64,000 nucleotides of DNA from Enterobacter sp. CC120223-11 (GCF_900215375.1 NZ_OBEF01000002.1:186001-250000); one strand, 5' to 3'; numbered from the stretch's first letter, positions 29,518-45,901 are shown. Made by a program: numbers and translations. The notes: generated from the letters alone by a model not told the origin.

Positions 29518-30391
29518 AAGAGTTCTCCTTTCGTTTTATCTGTTCAAACAGGCGGGCGTTTTCCGGCACCGCAACGCCGTGAGCGCGGGCGCGTTTGAGC
29601 AGATACCCGCTGATATAGTCGATTTCAGTCTGCCGCTGGGCACGCACGTCCTGAAGCATGGATGAAATGTTATTCGCCGTACTGTCGATAACCTGCCAGA
29701 CGTAGGCCAGTAGATCTTCGGGACTCGCGTGGTGCCCTTCGCGGGCCATCACCGCCGCAACTTCAGCGCTGATGCGCTCCACTTCTTCCGGATAGTTGCG
29801 CAGCTGTCCGTTAGGGCAGTCGTAGAGCGCCGTCAGCGGGTTGATCACGCAGTTCACCGCAAGCTTACGCCAGCTGGCATTGCCGATATCGTTATGCCAT
29901 GCGACATCCGGCAGCACGGAGTGAAGCGTGTCCGCCAGGAAGCTGTATTCCTGCGCGATAGCGTTGCCGGGGCCGATATGGGTGGTGCCGTTGGCGGTGT
30001 GAATGATCAGGTTGCCGTCTCGGCGCGCGGCCTGAGTGGTTATGCCGAGCAGCAGTGGCTGCTTCAGCGTTCGCAGTTCGTCCAGCGTCCCCATGCCGTT
30101 ATGCATCAGCAAAATGGGGCTGGTGGCCGGAAGCTGAGCCGCCAGGTTTTTCACGGCAGTCGACACCTGCCAGGCCTTCAAGGTAACCAGCAGTAAATCG
30201 CTGCTGGCAAGCATTTCGGGATCGTTGGCGGTCAGCAGTTCGTTGAAGACACTTCCGTCCGTGTCCTGCACGTTCACGCTGCACCACGGGGCGGGGACGC
30301 GCAGCCAGCCCTGAACTTCATGCCCTTGCCGGAACAGCGCGGTCAGCCATAATTGTCCAAGGGCGCCGCATCCAAGCACGGTAATTTTCAT
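29477..30391 (-). CDS. panE: 2-dehydropantoate 2-reductase
   Basis: 304 aa (E. coli 303), from the second of two adjacent ATGs, giving [15 protein letters not shown]. It reduces ketopantoate to pantoate with NADPH in pantothenate and CoA synthesis. The catalytic Lys lies in [15 protein letters not shown], and a Glu near the C-terminus also binds substrate in the family. It is divergent from yajQ. Confidence 0.96.
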   Translation of the reverse strand: MKITVLGCGALGQLWLTALFRQGHEVQGWLRVPAPWCSVNVQDTDGSVFNELLTANDPEMLASSDLLLVTLKAWQVSTAVKNLAAQLPATSPILLMHNGMGTLDELRTLKQPLLLGITTQAARRDGNLIIHTANGTTHIGPGNAIAQEYSFLADTLHSVLPDVAWHNDIGNASWRKLAVNCVINPLTALYDCPNGQLRNYPEEVERISAEVAAVMAREGHHASPEDLLAYVWQVIDSTANNISSMLQDVRAQRQTEIDYISGYLLKRARAHGVAVPENARLFEQIKRKENSYERISAGLSRPWE

Positions 30392-30474
30392 CATTCCTCC
30401 TCACCTGCTGGGGGATCAGGCGTTCTGCTACAGTATAGCGCCGACTGCGCGCCCGCCGTCCCGGGGATAACAGG

Positions 30475-30502
30475 TTGTGTTCTCTGACGTTGCGGGTATT
30501 AT
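30475..30502 (+). promoter_or_regulatory. Candidate promoter of yajQ
   Basis: TTGTGT (30475-30480) and TATTAT (30497-30502) are separated by 16 bp, 32 bases before the yajQ start. Confidence 0.45.
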
Positions 30503-30534
30503 GCATCGCAACAAAAAGAGAGGGAGAATAAAAC

Positions 30535-31026
30535 ATGCCATCTTTCGATATTGTCTCTGAAGTCGATCTTCAGGAAGCCAAAAACGCCGTGGATAATGCT
30601 GCGCGCGAAGTGGAATCCCGCTTCGATTTTCGCGGCGTGGAAGCGAGCATCGAGCTGAATGAAAAGAACGAGAGCATCAAGGTGCTGAGCGAATCTGATT
30701 TCCAGGTCAATCAGCTGCTGGATATTCTGCGCGCCAAGCTGCTCAAGCGCGGCATTGAGGGGAACTCCATCGAGGTGCCGGAAGAGTTCGTGCACAGCGG
30801 AAAAACCTGGTTTGTGGAAGCTAAACTGAAAACCGGGATTGAGAGCTCAGTACAGAAGAAAATCGTCAAGCTGATTAAAGACAGCAAGCTGAAGGTGCAG
30901 GCGCAGATTCAGGGCGAAGAGATTCGCGTGACCGGTAAAGCGCGCGACGATCTGCAGGCGGTGATGGCGCTGGTGCGCGGCGGCAATCTCGGCCAGCCTT
31001 TCCAGTTCAAAAACTTCCGCGACTAA
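30535..31026 (+). CDS. yajQ: Nucleotide-binding protein YajQ
   Basis: 163 aa, same as E. coli, beginning [20 protein letters not shown]. Two ferredoxin-like domains; homologues bind nucleotides, and the Xanthomonas protein binds cyclic di-GMP. An AGAGGGAGAAT ribosome site precedes the ATG. Its stop codon overlaps the stop of the opposing sigma-54 regulator gene by 4 bases, which shows the regulator cassette is fitted tightly against it. Confidence 0.96.
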   Translation: MPSFDIVSEVDLQEAKNAVDNAAREVESRFDFRGVEASIELNEKNESIKVLSESDFQVNQLLDILRAKLLKRGIEGNSIEVPEEFVHSGKTWFVEAKLKTGIESSVQKKIVKLIKDSKLKVQAQIQGEEIRVTGKARDDLQAVMALVRGGNLGQPFQFKNFRD

Positions 31027-32804
31027 TTTTCGTCACGGACGCGTGCGGCACGCCGGTAAAGGGTGCTGCGCGCAACGCCCAATGCCTGCGCGGCCTTGCT
31101 GATATTGCCGTTGAAGCGCGCCAGCGTGCTGGCAATCAGCGCTGTATCATGCTGCTTCAGGTTTTCCGCAGGTTCAGGGATTTCCTGTCGGTACTCAACC
31201 GGCAAAGCATCAATGCCCAACGTCTCCCCATCTTCCGCCAGCGCCAGTAGCACCTTCATCAGGCTTCGTAACTGACGCACGTTTCCCGGCCAGCCGAAGT
31301 GGGCCAGCGTTTCCAGCAGCGGTGGCGAAAGTGTGATACGCCGCGCCTGACCACCCAGCTCCAGCCACTGCTGTTCGATAAAGGCCACTAGCTCAGGCCA
31401 CTCCCGCAGCGGCGGGATGGTCAGGGTAAACTCCTGCAGCCTATAAAGTAGATCCTCGCGAAACTCGCCATTAGCAACCAGCTGCGCCAGGTTACGGTGT
31501 GTGGCGCAGATCACGGCAAAGTTGACCGGCCAGCTGCGGCTTGAACCCAGCGGCGCGACCACTTTGTCCTGCAATACTCTGAGCAGACGGGTTTGCAGGG
31601 CCAGCGGCATGTCACCGATTTCATCGAGGAACAGGACCCCGCCGTCCGCTTCGCGAATTTTACCGATATAGCCATTTTTATTCGCCCCGGTGAAGGCGCC
31701 GGGCTGGTAGCCAAACAGCTCCGATTCAATCAGCGATTCCGGAATAGCGGCGCAGTTAATGGCGATAAATTTCCCCTCACGCCAGCGGCTGCGCTGATAC
31801 AGCGTCTGGCTGACAAACTCTTTCCCGCTCCCGGTTTCCCCCTGAACGCAGAGCGATACGCCCGCATTGAGCAGGCGCACCATTTTTTCGCCGTTCTGCT
31901 TCAGCGAGAAAGGCCACGCCACGGCAGGTTTTGGCGGCACGCTGACGAGGGTTTGCGCTGGGGCACGCAGGCGATAATAGTAAGTTTCAGCAGAATGGAT
32001 GGCAGGCATTGGCACCGCGCAGGGCGTCTGCTTCAGCTGCGGGAAGAGCTGCCCAAAAGTGATGCTGCCGAGCCGTTCAGCGTCAATCCCCAGTTTGCGC
32101 AGCGCAAGGCGATTGGCGGTGGTCAGCACGTTGTCGGAAAACACCAGCAGCATCTCTTCCACGCTGTCGAGCTTTTGCGGATCAGGATGCAGGCTCATCA
32201 GCCACTGCTGAGGATGAAGGCTCTGTTTGACCCAAAGATACTCAATTTGCCTGGCGGCAGATTTCACCCACGCCAGGGTATGAGTATGAGAAAAGTGCGC
32301 CGGGCCGGAGATATCCAGCACGCCTGCCACCTGGCCATCGGGCGTCTGCAAGGGAATCGCGGCGCAGTAGAGGTTCTGATTGCTGGTGAGAAAATGCTGC
32401 TCGCCGTCGATCTCACAGCTGTCATCAATGGCAAGCGCCGTGCCGATGGCGTTGGTGCCTCGCCCATTTTCGCTCCACAGCGTCCCTGGCGACAGGGCGA
32501 AACGCTGTGCTTTCTCCATGGCGCTCATGTTGCCGATTGTCTGTAGCACCACGCCGGTGGCATCAGTTAGCACAACCACCGACTGAGTTTCCGTCAGGCT
32601 TTCTGCCAGATGGTTGGCCATGGGGAAAGCGTAGCGCTGCAGGCCTGAGTGGCTGGCGAGACGATCGGCAAGCTCACCCTGGCCGAGCAGCGGGAAATCT
32701 TCAGCGCTGCGTTCCAGCCCATAGAGTTCGCTGCGAAACCACGATTCACGCAGCAAAGGGGTGCTGTGAGCCTGGCCCACGCTGTCGGTGGATTTTCCCT
32801 GCAT
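31023..32804 (-). CDS. AcoR/DhaR-type sigma-54-dependent activator
   Basis: 593 aa from the ATG preceded by GAGGTG; the open frame continues upstream but through the intergenic promoter region. Residues about 50-200 are a GAF-like sensor with [10 protein letters not shown], residues about 300-520 the AAA+ domain with Walker A GETGSGKE (322-329), the sigma-54 contact loop GAFTGA (369-374) and Walker B LFLDEIGD (391-398), and about 555-590 a Fis-type HTH. There is no response-regulator domain, so it should sense a small molecule. The divergent aldehyde dehydrogenase gene has a sigma-54 promoter and is the obvious target. AcoR relatives respond to acetoin or acetaldehyde. Confidence 0.93.
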   Translation of the reverse strand: MQGKSTDSVGQAHSTPLLRESWFRSELYGLERSAEDFPLLGQGELADRLASHSGLQRYAFPMANHLAESLTETQSVVVLTDATGVVLQTIGNMSAMEKAQRFALSPGTLWSENGRGTNAIGTALAIDDSCEIDGEQHFLTSNQNLYCAAIPLQTPDGQVAGVLDISGPAHFSHTHTLAWVKSAARQIEYLWVKQSLHPQQWLMSLHPDPQKLDSVEEMLLVFSDNVLTTANRLALRKLGIDAERLGSITFGQLFPQLKQTPCAVPMPAIHSAETYYYRLRAPAQTLVSVPPKPAVAWPFSLKQNGEKMVRLLNAGVSLCVQGETGSGKEFVSQTLYQRSRWREGKFIAINCAAIPESLIESELFGYQPGAFTGANKNGYIGKIREADGGVLFLDEIGDMPLALQTRLLRVLQDKVVAPLGSSRSWPVNFAVICATHRNLAQLVANGEFREDLLYRLQEFTLTIPPLREWPELVAFIEQQWLELGGQARRITLSPPLLETLAHFGWPGNVRQLRSLMKVLLALAEDGETLGIDALPVEYRQEIPEPAENLKQHDTALIASTLARFNGNISKAAQALGVARSTLYRRAARVRDEN

Positions 32805-32828
32805 CGAACACCTCAACGGAACAGAAAG

Positions 32829-32901
32829 TGTTGCGATATTGTAGCTTGATGGTTTGTTTAATGTTGCGTTACGCGACACGAAAGCGAACATTGCTGCGAC
32901 A
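32829..32901 (+). promoter_or_regulatory. Candidate upstream activator sites for the sigma-54 regulator
   Basis: TGTTGCG-TTA-CGCGACA (32862-32878) is an inverted repeat with one mismatch. Related halves TGTTGCG (32829-32835) and TGCGACA (32895-32901) flank it at about 33 and 26 bp. Position about 95-145 bp upstream of the -24/-12 promoter is usual for such enhancers. Confidence 0.5.
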
Positions 32902-32972
32902 AATTTATGCTTATCGCTTTGTCTTGCCACTAATTCATTGAAAGTGAATGATTTATTAGAAAGTGGAAATTC

Positions 32973-32988
32973 TGGCATGCAGGGTGCA
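32973..32988 (+). promoter_or_regulatory. Sigma-54 (-24/-12) promoter of the aldehyde dehydrogenase gene
   Basis: TGGCAT (32973-32978) and GTGCA (32984-32988) place GG and GC exactly 10 bp apart, as in the TGGCAC-N5-TTGCA consensus. It lies 74 bases before the start codon and opposite a GAFTGA-containing activator gene. Confidence 0.7.
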
Positions 32989-33061
32989 ATGCATGAAGCA
33001 CAGCGCGCGAAACAAAAAAGAAACACGCCGCTGTTCCTCAACCCTACAGAAGGAGTTCGCC

Positions 33062-34579
33062 ATGCGTTATGCACATCCTGGCAAGCCAGGTGCCCTGATC
33101 ACGCTGCAGGCTACTTACGGCAACTATATCGACGGCCAGTTCGTTGAACCCGTTAACGGTGAGTATTTCATGAATACCTCTCCCGTGGATGGAAGCAACA
33201 TCGGTCAGTTCCCGCGCTCCGGTGCGGACGACATCAATAAAGCGCTGGATGCTGCACATCGTGCGGCTGAGGGCTGGGGCAAAACCTCTGCGCAGGAACG
33301 TTCCAATTTGCTGTTACAGGTTGCTGACAGAATCGCTGAGAATCTGGAGATGCTGGCGATTGCGGAAAGCTGGGATAACGGCAAACCGGTGCGTGAAACG
33401 CTGAACGCAGATATTCCTCTTGCGGTGGATCATTTCCGTTATTTTGCGGGCTGTTTACGCGCGCAGGAGGGCAGTACGGCGGAGATCGACGAAAATACCG
33501 TGGCCTATCACTTCTATGAACCACTGGGCGTGGTGGGGCAAATTATCCCCTGGAACTTCCCGCTGCTGATGGCGGCGTGGAAGCTGGCTCCGGCGCTGGC
33601 GGCGGGCAACTGCGTGGTGCTGAAGCCTGCGGAGCAAACACCGCTCAGCATCACGCTGCTGATGGAAATCATTGGTGATTTGTTCCCGGCGGGGGTGGTG
33701 AACATCGTTCAGGGCTATGGCAAGGAAGCAGGTGAAGCACTGGCGACCAGCAAACGTATCGCCAAAATTGCCTTTACTGGCTCAACGCCGGTCGGGCGTC
33801 ACATTATGGCCTGTGCGGCAGAGAACATTATTCCTTGCACCGTGGAGCTTGGCGGCAAATCACCGAACATCTACTTTGCCGACGTGATGAACGCCGAAGA
33901 ATCCTTTATTGAAAAAGCGGTTGAGGGCCTGGTGTTGGGCTTCTTCAACCAGGGTGAGGTTTGTACCTGTCCGTCTCGGGCTCTGATCCACGAGTCGATT
34001 TACGAGCCGTTCATGGAACGCGTGATGGCGAAGATCGCCAATATCCGCCGCGGTGACCCGTTTGATACCGACACCATGATCGGCGCTCAGGCCTCGCGTC
34101 AGCAGTACGATAAGATCATGTCTTATATCAACATTGCCCGTGAAGAGGGCGGCAAGATCCTCACCGGCGGCGATAAGGCGACGGTCAACGATCTGGATAA
34201 TGGCTTCTACATTCAGCCGACCCTGATCAAAGGCACCAATGCCATGCGCAGCTTCCAGGAGGAGATCTTTGGCCCGGTAATCGGCATTCTGACCTTTAAG
34301 GATGAAGCGGAAGCGCTGGCGCTGGCCAACGACACGCAGTATGGCCTTGGGGCAGGCGTGTGGACGCGCGACAGCAACCTTGCTTATCGCATGGGGCGGG
34401 GCATTAAGGCGGGGCGCGTCTGGACCAACTGTTACCACGTTTACCCGGCACACGCGGCGTTTGGTGGCTATAAGCAGTCTGGTGTCGGGCGTGAAACGCA
34501 CAAGATGGCGCTGGACGCCTACCAGCACACCAAAAATATCCTGGTGAGCTACGGCACGGCGCCGCTGGGCCTGTTCTGA
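33062..34579 (+). CDS. NAD(P)-dependent aldehyde dehydrogenase (AldB/ExaC-like)
   Basis: 505 aa from the ATG preceded by AAGGAG. The catalytic cysteine lies in [13 protein letters not shown], the general base Glu in VELGGKSPN, and the cofactor site in FTGSTPVG. The sequence closely resembles E. coli AldB and Pseudomonas ExaC, which oxidise acetaldehyde and other short aldehydes. Regulation by sigma-54 through the divergent AcoR-type activator is inferred. An aldB-type gene is not at this place in E. coli, so the pair looks like an inserted cassette between yajQ and yajR. Confidence 0.93.
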   Translation: MRYAHPGKPGALITLQATYGNYIDGQFVEPVNGEYFMNTSPVDGSNIGQFPRSGADDINKALDAAHRAAEGWGKTSAQERSNLLLQVADRIAENLEMLAIAESWDNGKPVRETLNADIPLAVDHFRYFAGCLRAQEGSTAEIDENTVAYHFYEPLGVVGQIIPWNFPLLMAAWKLAPALAAGNCVVLKPAEQTPLSITLLMEIIGDLFPAGVVNIVQGYGKEAGEALATSKRIAKIAFTGSTPVGRHIMACAAENIIPCTVELGGKSPNIYFADVMNAEESFIEKAVEGLVLGFFNQGEVCTCPSRALIHESIYEPFMERVMAKIANIRRGDPFDTDTMIGAQASRQQYDKIMSYINIAREEGGKILTGGDKATVNDLDNGFYIQPTLIKGTNAMRSFQEEIFGPVIGILTFKDEAEALALANDTQYGLGAGVWTRDSNLAYRMGRGIKAGRVWTNCYHVYPAHAAFGGYKQSGVGRETHKMALDAYQHTKNILVSYGTAPLGLF

Positions 34580-34603
34580 TTATTTATCAGGTGCAGATAT
34601 GAC

Positions 34604-34634
34604 AACGGCTTCCTCAGGGAAGCCGTTAATTTTT
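34604..34634. terminator. Terminator between the aldehyde dehydrogenase gene and yajR
   Basis: A perfect 10-bp stem (34604-34613 with 34618-34627) is followed by AATTTTTA on the plus strand; it sits at the yajR stop and may also act on the minus strand. Confidence 0.82.
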
Positions 34635-35997
34635 AGGGATTGGCTATCAGGGTTTCGACGTCGTAGCGGTTCGTCACTTTGCTGTCGATTTTGACGTACG
34701 CCGAGCGTTCCTCGCCGATGACCAGCACTTCCTTCACGCCCTCTTTCGCCAGCAGACGATTTTTCAGGTGCTCATCGGCATCAACACCGTCAGGAATGGC
34801 GATACGCAGGCTGCTAACGTACTGCGGCTCCTGCATGGTCATCGCCACCAGTAGCCAGACTGTGGCCAGCAGGGCACCCATCAGAAACACGGTTTGTGAG
34901 TCGAAATAGCCATCAAGCCAGCCGCCAAGTGAGCCACCGATGGCCACACCGAGGAACTGGCTGGTGGAGTAAATGCCCATTGCGGTGCCCTTATAGCCCG
35001 CCGGAGATTCTTTGCTGATAAGCGACGGCAGCAGCGCTTCCATCAGGTTGAAGGCGAGGAAGAACAGCTGCACGCCCGCGACCAGTTCCCAGAAGTATGC
35101 CCCTGAGCCCCAAAGCACGATTTCCGCAATCAGAATCAGGGCGATGCAGAACAGGAACACGCGCTTCATGCGGCGTTTCACTTCCGCATAAATGATAAAC
35201 GGCACCACGGCGATGAAGGAGACGACCATGGTGGCGAGATAAATTTTCCAGTGTTCCGCCGCCGGGAAGCCGGCCGCTTCTAACTGGCCGGGCAGGGCGA
35301 CGAAGGTGGACATCAGCAGAATGTGCAGGCACATGATGCCGAAATTGAGCTTCAGCAATCTCGGCTCCAGCAGCACCTTGCTGAAGCAGCCTTTCACCAT
35401 GCCGGACTCGCGGTTCAGCACGTGGTTTTCGCTGTTCGGCACCACCCACAGCGTCAGCAAAATGCCGAGCGTGGCAAGACCGGAGATCATCCAGAACAGC
35501 GCGTGCAGGCCAAGCTTGTGGGTGATGATCGGGCCAAGCACCATAGCGATGGCGAAGGTGACGCCAAAGCTGACGCCGATAAAGGCCATCGCTTTAGTGC
35601 GGTTCTGTTCGCGGGTCAGGTCGGAAAGCAGTGCCATCACGGCGGCGGCAATTGCGCCGGAGCCCTGCAATGCGCGGCCGAGGATAATCCCCCAGATGGA
35701 GTCAGAGAGCGCGGCAATCACGCTGCCGAGCACGAAAATCAGTAAGCCGCCAACAATTAGCGGTTTGCGGCCAATGCGGTCGGACATCAGGCCGAAGGGG
35801 ATCTGAAACACCGCTTGTGCAAGCCCATAAATGCCGATGGCGATGCCAATCAGCGCTTCGCTGGCTCCCTGCAACGCCATGCCGTACGTGGTCAGAACGG
35901 GCAGAACCATAAACATGCCGAGCATGCGCAGTGAGAATACGGTCCCTAAACCCCAGGTTGCGCGCAGTTCGCCCGGCGTCATTTTAAAATCGTTCAT
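34633..35997 (-). CDS. yajR: Major facilitator superfamily transporter YajR
   Basis: 454 aa, the E. coli length. The ATG follows GAGGTGG; a GTG two codons earlier is possible. Twelve membrane helices are followed by a soluble C-terminal YAM domain (about 385-454, with VKEVLVIGEERSAYVKIDSK). Motif A of the family is visible as GLMSDRIGRKP. The substrate is unknown; it is probably a proton-driven exporter. Monocistronic and convergent with the aldehyde dehydrogenase gene. Confidence 0.94.
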   Translation of the reverse strand: MNDFKMTPGELRATWGLGTVFSLRMLGMFMVLPVLTTYGMALQGASEALIGIAIGIYGLAQAVFQIPFGLMSDRIGRKPLIVGGLLIFVLGSVIAALSDSIWGIILGRALQGSGAIAAAVMALLSDLTREQNRTKAMAFIGVSFGVTFAIAMVLGPIITHKLGLHALFWMISGLATLGILLTLWVVPNSENHVLNRESGMVKGCFSKVLLEPRLLKLNFGIMCLHILLMSTFVALPGQLEAAGFPAAEHWKIYLATMVVSFIAVVPFIIYAEVKRRMKRVFLFCIALILIAEIVLWGSGAYFWELVAGVQLFFLAFNLMEALLPSLISKESPAGYKGTAMGIYSTSQFLGVAIGGSLGGWLDGYFDSQTVFLMGALLATVWLLVAMTMQEPQYVSSLRIAIPDGVDADEHLKNRLLAKEGVKEVLVIGEERSAYVKIDSKVTNRYDVETLIANP

Positions 35998-36102
35998 TTC
36001 CACCTCAGAATAAAAGCAGCGCTTAGTGTAAGGCCAGGGAAGGGCAGGGTAAATAAGGGGTTGTGTAACAAATATTACATTGGGAATTTATTGATAACGT
36101 GA

Positions 36103-36130
36103 ATAAAAAAGGGTGCCGAAGCACCCTTTT
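36103..36130 (-). terminator. Terminator of the cyo operon
   Basis: AAAAGGGTGC (36107-36116) pairs with GCACCCTTTT (36121-36130); on the minus strand a T tract follows, just after cyoE. Confidence 0.9.
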
Positions 36131-36146
36131 AACTGGTTCGTCAGAA

Positions 36147-37034
36147 TTACCAGACGTAAGCCAGCACGGAATGAGAATCCGGCACCATGAAGTCGACGGA
36201 CATCATCACCGAAAGCGAGGTGATGGCGACGATAGAGAAGACGAACAGCTTGCGCGCCCAGACTCTGTCGTCTGCCACCTTATACCCTCGCAGCGCCATG
36301 CCGAGCCACCAGACGCTCACTGCTGCGGCCACCACCAGGTATTTATACCCGGCATAGCCACCCAGGGAGAGCATCAGCGTCGCGACGGCGAAGGCGATGA
36401 TGTAGAGCGTGATGTGGTTCTTGGCAACGGAAATCCCCTTCACAACCGGCAGAACCGGAATGTTCGCCGCCTGATAATCCTTAAAGCGGAAAATCGCGAT
36501 GGCGTAGGAGTGCGGCATCTGCCAGAGGCTGAAAATAGCCAGCAGAATGGCCGCGCCGCTGTCAAAGCTGCCGGTGACGGCACAGTAGCCAATCACCGGA
36601 GGCGCTGCGCCAGAAAGGGAACCAATCAGCGTGCCGTAAACGGAATGGCGCTTCATGTACAGGCTGTAAACGCCGACATAGACCACGAAGCCCATTACGC
36701 CAAGCCAGCAGGCCAGCGGATTCGCGCCGAACCACAGCAGAGCGAAGCCAGCAACACCCAGCAAAGTGGCATACACCAGCGAAACGTTCGCAGAAATCAG
36801 GCCTTTAACCAGCACCCGATTCTTGGTTCGTTCCATCTTCTTGTCGATATCCCTGTCGATGTAGTTGTTGAAGACACAACCGGACGCAACGACCAGCGAT
36901 ACGCCGACCAGCGTGTAGATAAACAGCGGGTAATCGATGTGGCCTTTGGAGGCCAGCAGGAAACCGCCGATCACCGAGATCAGGTTACCGAAGATGATGC
37001 CTGGTTTTGTTACTTGCAGGTATTGCTTAAACAT
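36147..37034 (-). CDS. cyoE: Protoheme IX farnesyltransferase (heme O synthase)
   Basis: 295 aa (E. coli 296). A UbiA-family prenyltransferase with about nine helices; the aspartate-rich [15 protein letters not shown] motif is present. It farnesylates heme B to heme O for the bo3 oxidase, using the product of IspA. Last gene of cyoABCDE; it lies 11 bases after cyoD. Confidence 0.97.
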   Translation of the reverse strand: MFKQYLQVTKPGIIFGNLISVIGGFLLASKGHIDYPLFIYTLVGVSLVVASGCVFNNYIDRDIDKKMERTKNRVLVKGLISANVSLVYATLLGVAGFALLWFGANPLACWLGVMGFVVYVGVYSLYMKRHSVYGTLIGSLSGAAPPVIGYCAVTGSFDSGAAILLAIFSLWQMPHSYAIAIFRFKDYQAANIPVLPVVKGISVAKNHITLYIIAFAVATLMLSLGGYAGYKYLVVAAAVSVWWLGMALRGYKVADDRVWARKLFVFSIVAITSLSVMMSVDFMVPDSHSVLAYVW

Positions 37035-37045
37035 ACTCGCCGCTC

Positions 37046-37371
37046 TTATCGAACCATCATGTTGTAGTTAAGGTTCCACATGATCCAGATAGAACCTATC
37101 ACCACAATCGCAATGATTAGCACAGTAAAGACGAAAGCCGTCATGTTCCAGCCTTCATCTGACTTGGTGTTCATGTGCAGGAAGCACACCAGATGCACCA
37201 CGATCTGTACTACTGCTGCCGCCAGCACACAGCCAATCATGGCAATGTGCGAAGCTGAGCCGTTCATCACCATCGCAAACGGGATAATCGTCAGGATGAT
37301 CGACAGGACAAAGCCTGTCATGTAGGTTTTTACGCTACCGTGGGAAGCGCCGTGATCGGTTGAATGACTCA

Positions 37372-37372
<1 letters not shown>
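37046..37372 (-). CDS. cyoD: Cytochrome bo3 ubiquinol oxidase subunit IV
   Basis: 108 aa (E. coli 109) from [12 protein letters not shown]; three membrane helices. It assists assembly of the Cu-B site of the oxidase. Its ATG overlaps the cyoC stop by one base (TAATG), so the two are translationally coupled. Confidence 0.96.
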
Positions 37373-41393
<4,021 letters not shown>

Positions 41394-42869
41394 TCAGATT
41401 CGTGCCGATTTGCGCAGCGCCAACGCATCGAGGATCCCACCCAGCACAATCCCGGACACCGCAATCAGTGCGCCAATCTCCAGCAGGCCAGTGAGGAACG
41501 AGAAGTTAGTCAAATCCAGCGCGTTCATGACCAGCAGCACCAGCCAGACGGCCAGCACCAGACAGCCAACAGCGAGAATTTGCAGCGCTATTGAATAAGC
41601 GGTTTTGAACTGCGTGCGCGGCATAAAACTTTCACTCTGCCAGGTGTACTCGAGCGTTTGTCGGCAAAGCAATAAAAGCAAAATGCCCGGAACGGCGGCG
41701 AAGACCGAGAACAGATAGAACGTCGGCCAGCCGTGCGCTTCAACAAACCAGCCCGCAATGGGGCCAACGTAAACGCGACCTACCGCTGAAAGGGCCGAGA
41801 GGAGCGCGAACTGCGTTGCCGAAAATGATTTGTTGCACAGCGTCATCAGCAGGGCGACAAACGCCGAAGTGCCCATGCCGCCGCACAGGTTTTCGAAGAA
41901 TACAGCGGTGCCCATGCTCAGCATGTGCTTATCGGTTATCGACAGCAGCCAGTAACCGGCGTTGGATGCTCCTTGCAGAATGCCGAAAATTAACAGGGCG
42001 CGGAAAAGCGATAAACGCTGCATCAGCACGCCGCCGTAGAGTGCGCCGAGAATGGTGGCAAACAGGCCGAGCGTTTTATTCACCACGCCGACTTCGCCCG
42101 CATCAAAACCCACGCCGCGGATAAGGAAAGTGGTAGTGAGACTCATCGCGAACGCATCGCCAAGCTTATAAAGGACGATAAGCAGCAGAATCAGCCAGGC
42201 GTTATTACGGCCAAAGAAGTCACGCAGCGGTTCCGACACCGCCTGCTCCAGCGTTTTCGGGGCTGGAATGACGTCGCTCGGTTCAGGGGCCATCAGCGTG
42301 GCAATGATGCAGGGCACCATTAACGCCGCCATCAGCCAGTACATTGCCTGCCAGCCAAGCCACTGATCGGCGAGCCACAGCGCAAGACCGCCTGATACCA
42401 GCATCGCCAGACGATAGCCGAGCACGCTTATCGCCGCTCCTGTGCCACGTTCCTCTGGCGGAAGCACATCGGTTTTCCATGCGTCGAAGACGATGTCCTG
42501 CGATGCAGAACAGAATGCAATAACGACGGCTAACGCTGCCATCCAGCGCAGCTGGCTGGACGGTTCAAGAAAGCCCATTGCCGCAATGGCCAGCAGCAGC
42601 AATACCTGGGTGGTCAACAGCCAGCCACGACGTCGGCCTAAAAACGGCGGCGTGTAGCGGTCCATCATCGGTGACCAGAGGAATTTAAAGACGTAGGCTT
42701 GACCGACGAGGGAGAAGAAGCCGATGGTTTTAAGATCGATATTCTCGACGGTCATCCACGCCTGAAGCGTGCCGGAAGTGAGCGCCAGCGGTAAACCGGA
42801 GGCGAAACCGAGGATCAGCAGAATGGCTGATTTGGGCTGCTGGAAAAAGCGAAAGTAATGATTCGACAT
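41394..42869 (-). CDS. ampG: Muropeptide permease AmpG
   Basis: 491 aa, matching E. coli, from MSNHYFRFFQQP; an ATG two codons earlier is possible and no strong ribosome site decides. MFS-type permease with about 14 helices that imports GlcNAc-anhydroMurNAc peptides for cell-wall recycling and so feeds AmpC beta-lactamase induction. It lies 42 bases behind yajG and is probably co-transcribed with it. Confidence 0.96.
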   Translation of the reverse strand: MSNHYFRFFQQPKSAILLILGFASGLPLALTSGTLQAWMTVENIDLKTIGFFSLVGQAYVFKFLWSPMMDRYTPPFLGRRRGWLLTTQVLLLLAIAAMGFLEPSSQLRWMAALAVVIAFCSASQDIVFDAWKTDVLPPEERGTGAAISVLGYRLAMLVSGGLALWLADQWLGWQAMYWLMAALMVPCIIATLMAPEPSDVIPAPKTLEQAVSEPLRDFFGRNNAWLILLLIVLYKLGDAFAMSLTTTFLIRGVGFDAGEVGVVNKTLGLFATILGALYGGVLMQRLSLFRALLIFGILQGASNAGYWLLSITDKHMLSMGTAVFFENLCGGMGTSAFVALLMTLCNKSFSATQFALLSALSAVGRVYVGPIAGWFVEAHGWPTFYLFSVFAAVPGILLLLLCRQTLEYTWQSESFMPRTQFKTAYSIALQILAVGCLVLAVWLVLLVMNALDLTNFSFLTGLLEIGALIAVSGIVLGGILDALALRKSARI

Positions 42870-42911
42870 GGTCATAAATAACTGACCCGGCGCAGGGCCG
42901 GGTCAGAAAAC

Positions 42912-43490
42912 TTAACGGGCGTTCTGCTTAATGAAGTCGTGAACGCTGGTGTCCTGTGCCATATCGGAGATGGTGTCCGTCAGCACGCTGTTCACCGCGT
43001 TGGCAATGTTCTGGTTGTTGGCCGTGAAGGCACCTTCAACCTGATAGCTCGCGCGGTAATTCTTAGTCATCTTATTGCCGTTCTTCGCGGTGGCAATGAT
43101 GGCGATATCCGCTTTAGTGGCGATGTTGTAGCGCACGTTGCCTTGAGAGACGTCGGCGTACAGATTATTCACAATGATCTGCAGGTCAACGGCACCGTTT
43201 GGCCCAATCATATAGCCACGTGCGGTCATTTGTTTCTCAAGCACTTCCTGAAGCAGGAAACGCAGGTCGCGGGAAGCGGTCAGGGTCACCAGCTGGTTAT
43301 CGCGGGTCACTTTGGCCAGCGCCTGATCAGGACGCTGATCCGCGCCGTTGATGCTGACAGTCACGCCCATCAGGCTCGGGTCCTGCGATGGCAGCGTAAT
43401 TTTAGGGGAGACATCGATGGTGGTTTGCGGCTTGGCACAACCGGCCAGCATAAACATCGCAACCAACGGGAAGAGGATTTTTTTTAACAT
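42912..43490 (-). CDS. yajG: Lipoprotein YajG
   Basis: 192 aa, same as E. coli. Lipobox L-A-G-C with Cys18; the DUF/YajG domain fills the rest. Function is not established; it shares a transcription unit with ampG and is divergent from bolA. Confidence 0.95.
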   Translation of the reverse strand: MLKKILFPLVAMFMLAGCAKPQTTIDVSPKITLPSQDPSLMGVTVSINGADQRPDQALAKVTRDNQLVTLTASRDLRFLLQEVLEKQMTARGYMIGPNGAVDLQIIVNNLYADVSQGNVRYNIATKADIAIIATAKNGNKMTKNYRASYQVEGAFTANNQNIANAVNSVLTDTISDMAQDTSVHDFIKQNAR

Positions 43491-43801
43491 GTTTTGACTC
43501 TCGGCGTTTCAGCTGTTCAATGGGTTTGGGGCGAAAAATTCCCGCCATCATAACATCGCCAACGGCGAGGGGAAGTGGGCGATGCATGTAAATTCATCGA
43601 CCTGGATGTTTTCTGTGCTCAGGCTCGGTTTCATTCCCTCTTTTGCGACAATTCGGATGGTGAAGTGCAAAGGTTCATACGTTTGACTGAGAAAGAGAGA
43701 CGAAAGCTAAATTTTTGTTGTTTTCATGTTATGGAAACGGTAAAAGCGGCTAACATTTAAAAGGAAGGGCGGCATCTTAGCGTTGTCGGAGGAGTAACTT
43801 C
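43491..43801. other. yajG/bolA divergent intergenic region
   Basis: 311 bases with promoters for both genes and no credible gene. Upstream of bolA, CGGCATCT at 43770-43777 resembles the -10 of the growth-rate-dependent gearbox promoter (CGGCAAGT) known for E. coli bolA; this is a weak match. Confidence 0.45.
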
Positions 43802-44119
43802 ATGATGATACGTGAAAATATAGAAGAAAAACTGAGGGCGGCATTTGACCCCTTATTCCTCGAAGTGGTGGACGAAAGTTATCGCCACAATGTCCCGGCT
43901 GGCTCCGAAAGTCACTTTAAGGTGGTGCTGGTAAGCGATCGCTTTTCCGGAGAACGTTTCCTTAACCGTCATCGAATGATTTACGGCACGTTAACCGCCG
44001 AATTGTCGACGACCGTGCATGCACTGGCGTTGCATACCTACACCGTTAAAGAGTGGGAAGGCTTGCAGGATACGGTCTTTGCCTCTCCGCCTTGCCGTGG
44101 TGCAGGCACTATCGCGTAA
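43802..44119 (+). CDS. bolA: DNA-binding transcriptional regulator BolA
   Basis: 105 aa; an ATG follows GGAGGAG, and a second ATG is the next codon. The class II KH-like fold includes the conserved [14 protein letters not shown] and RHRMIY segments. It acts in stationary-phase morphology and with monothiol glutaredoxin in iron-sulfur handling. The terminator at 44177 closes the unit. Confidence 0.96.
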   Translation: MMIRENIEEKLRAAFDPLFLEVVDESYRHNVPAGSESHFKVVLVSDRFSGERFLNRHRMIYGTLTAELSTTVHALALHTYTVKEWEGLQDTVFASPPCRGAGTIA

Positions 44120-45765
<1,646 letters not shown>

Positions 45766-45798
45766 TTTCCGCCCCTGACGTTTAAAGTTTGAGCGAAA

Positions 45799-45829
45799 AA
45801 CCCGTTACCTTCTGGTGACGGGTTTTTTT
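45799..45829 (+). terminator. Terminator of tig
   Basis: AACCCGTTACC (45799-45809) pairs with GGTGACGGGTT (45814-45824) with one wobble, followed by a T run. Confidence 0.9.
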
Positions 45830-45901
45830 ATTGCTGTAATAGATGACGAAGCGTGCCAAAACGCGGTTTCAGTGTTAGCGTTACAGCAAAATATTGTTAT
45901 G

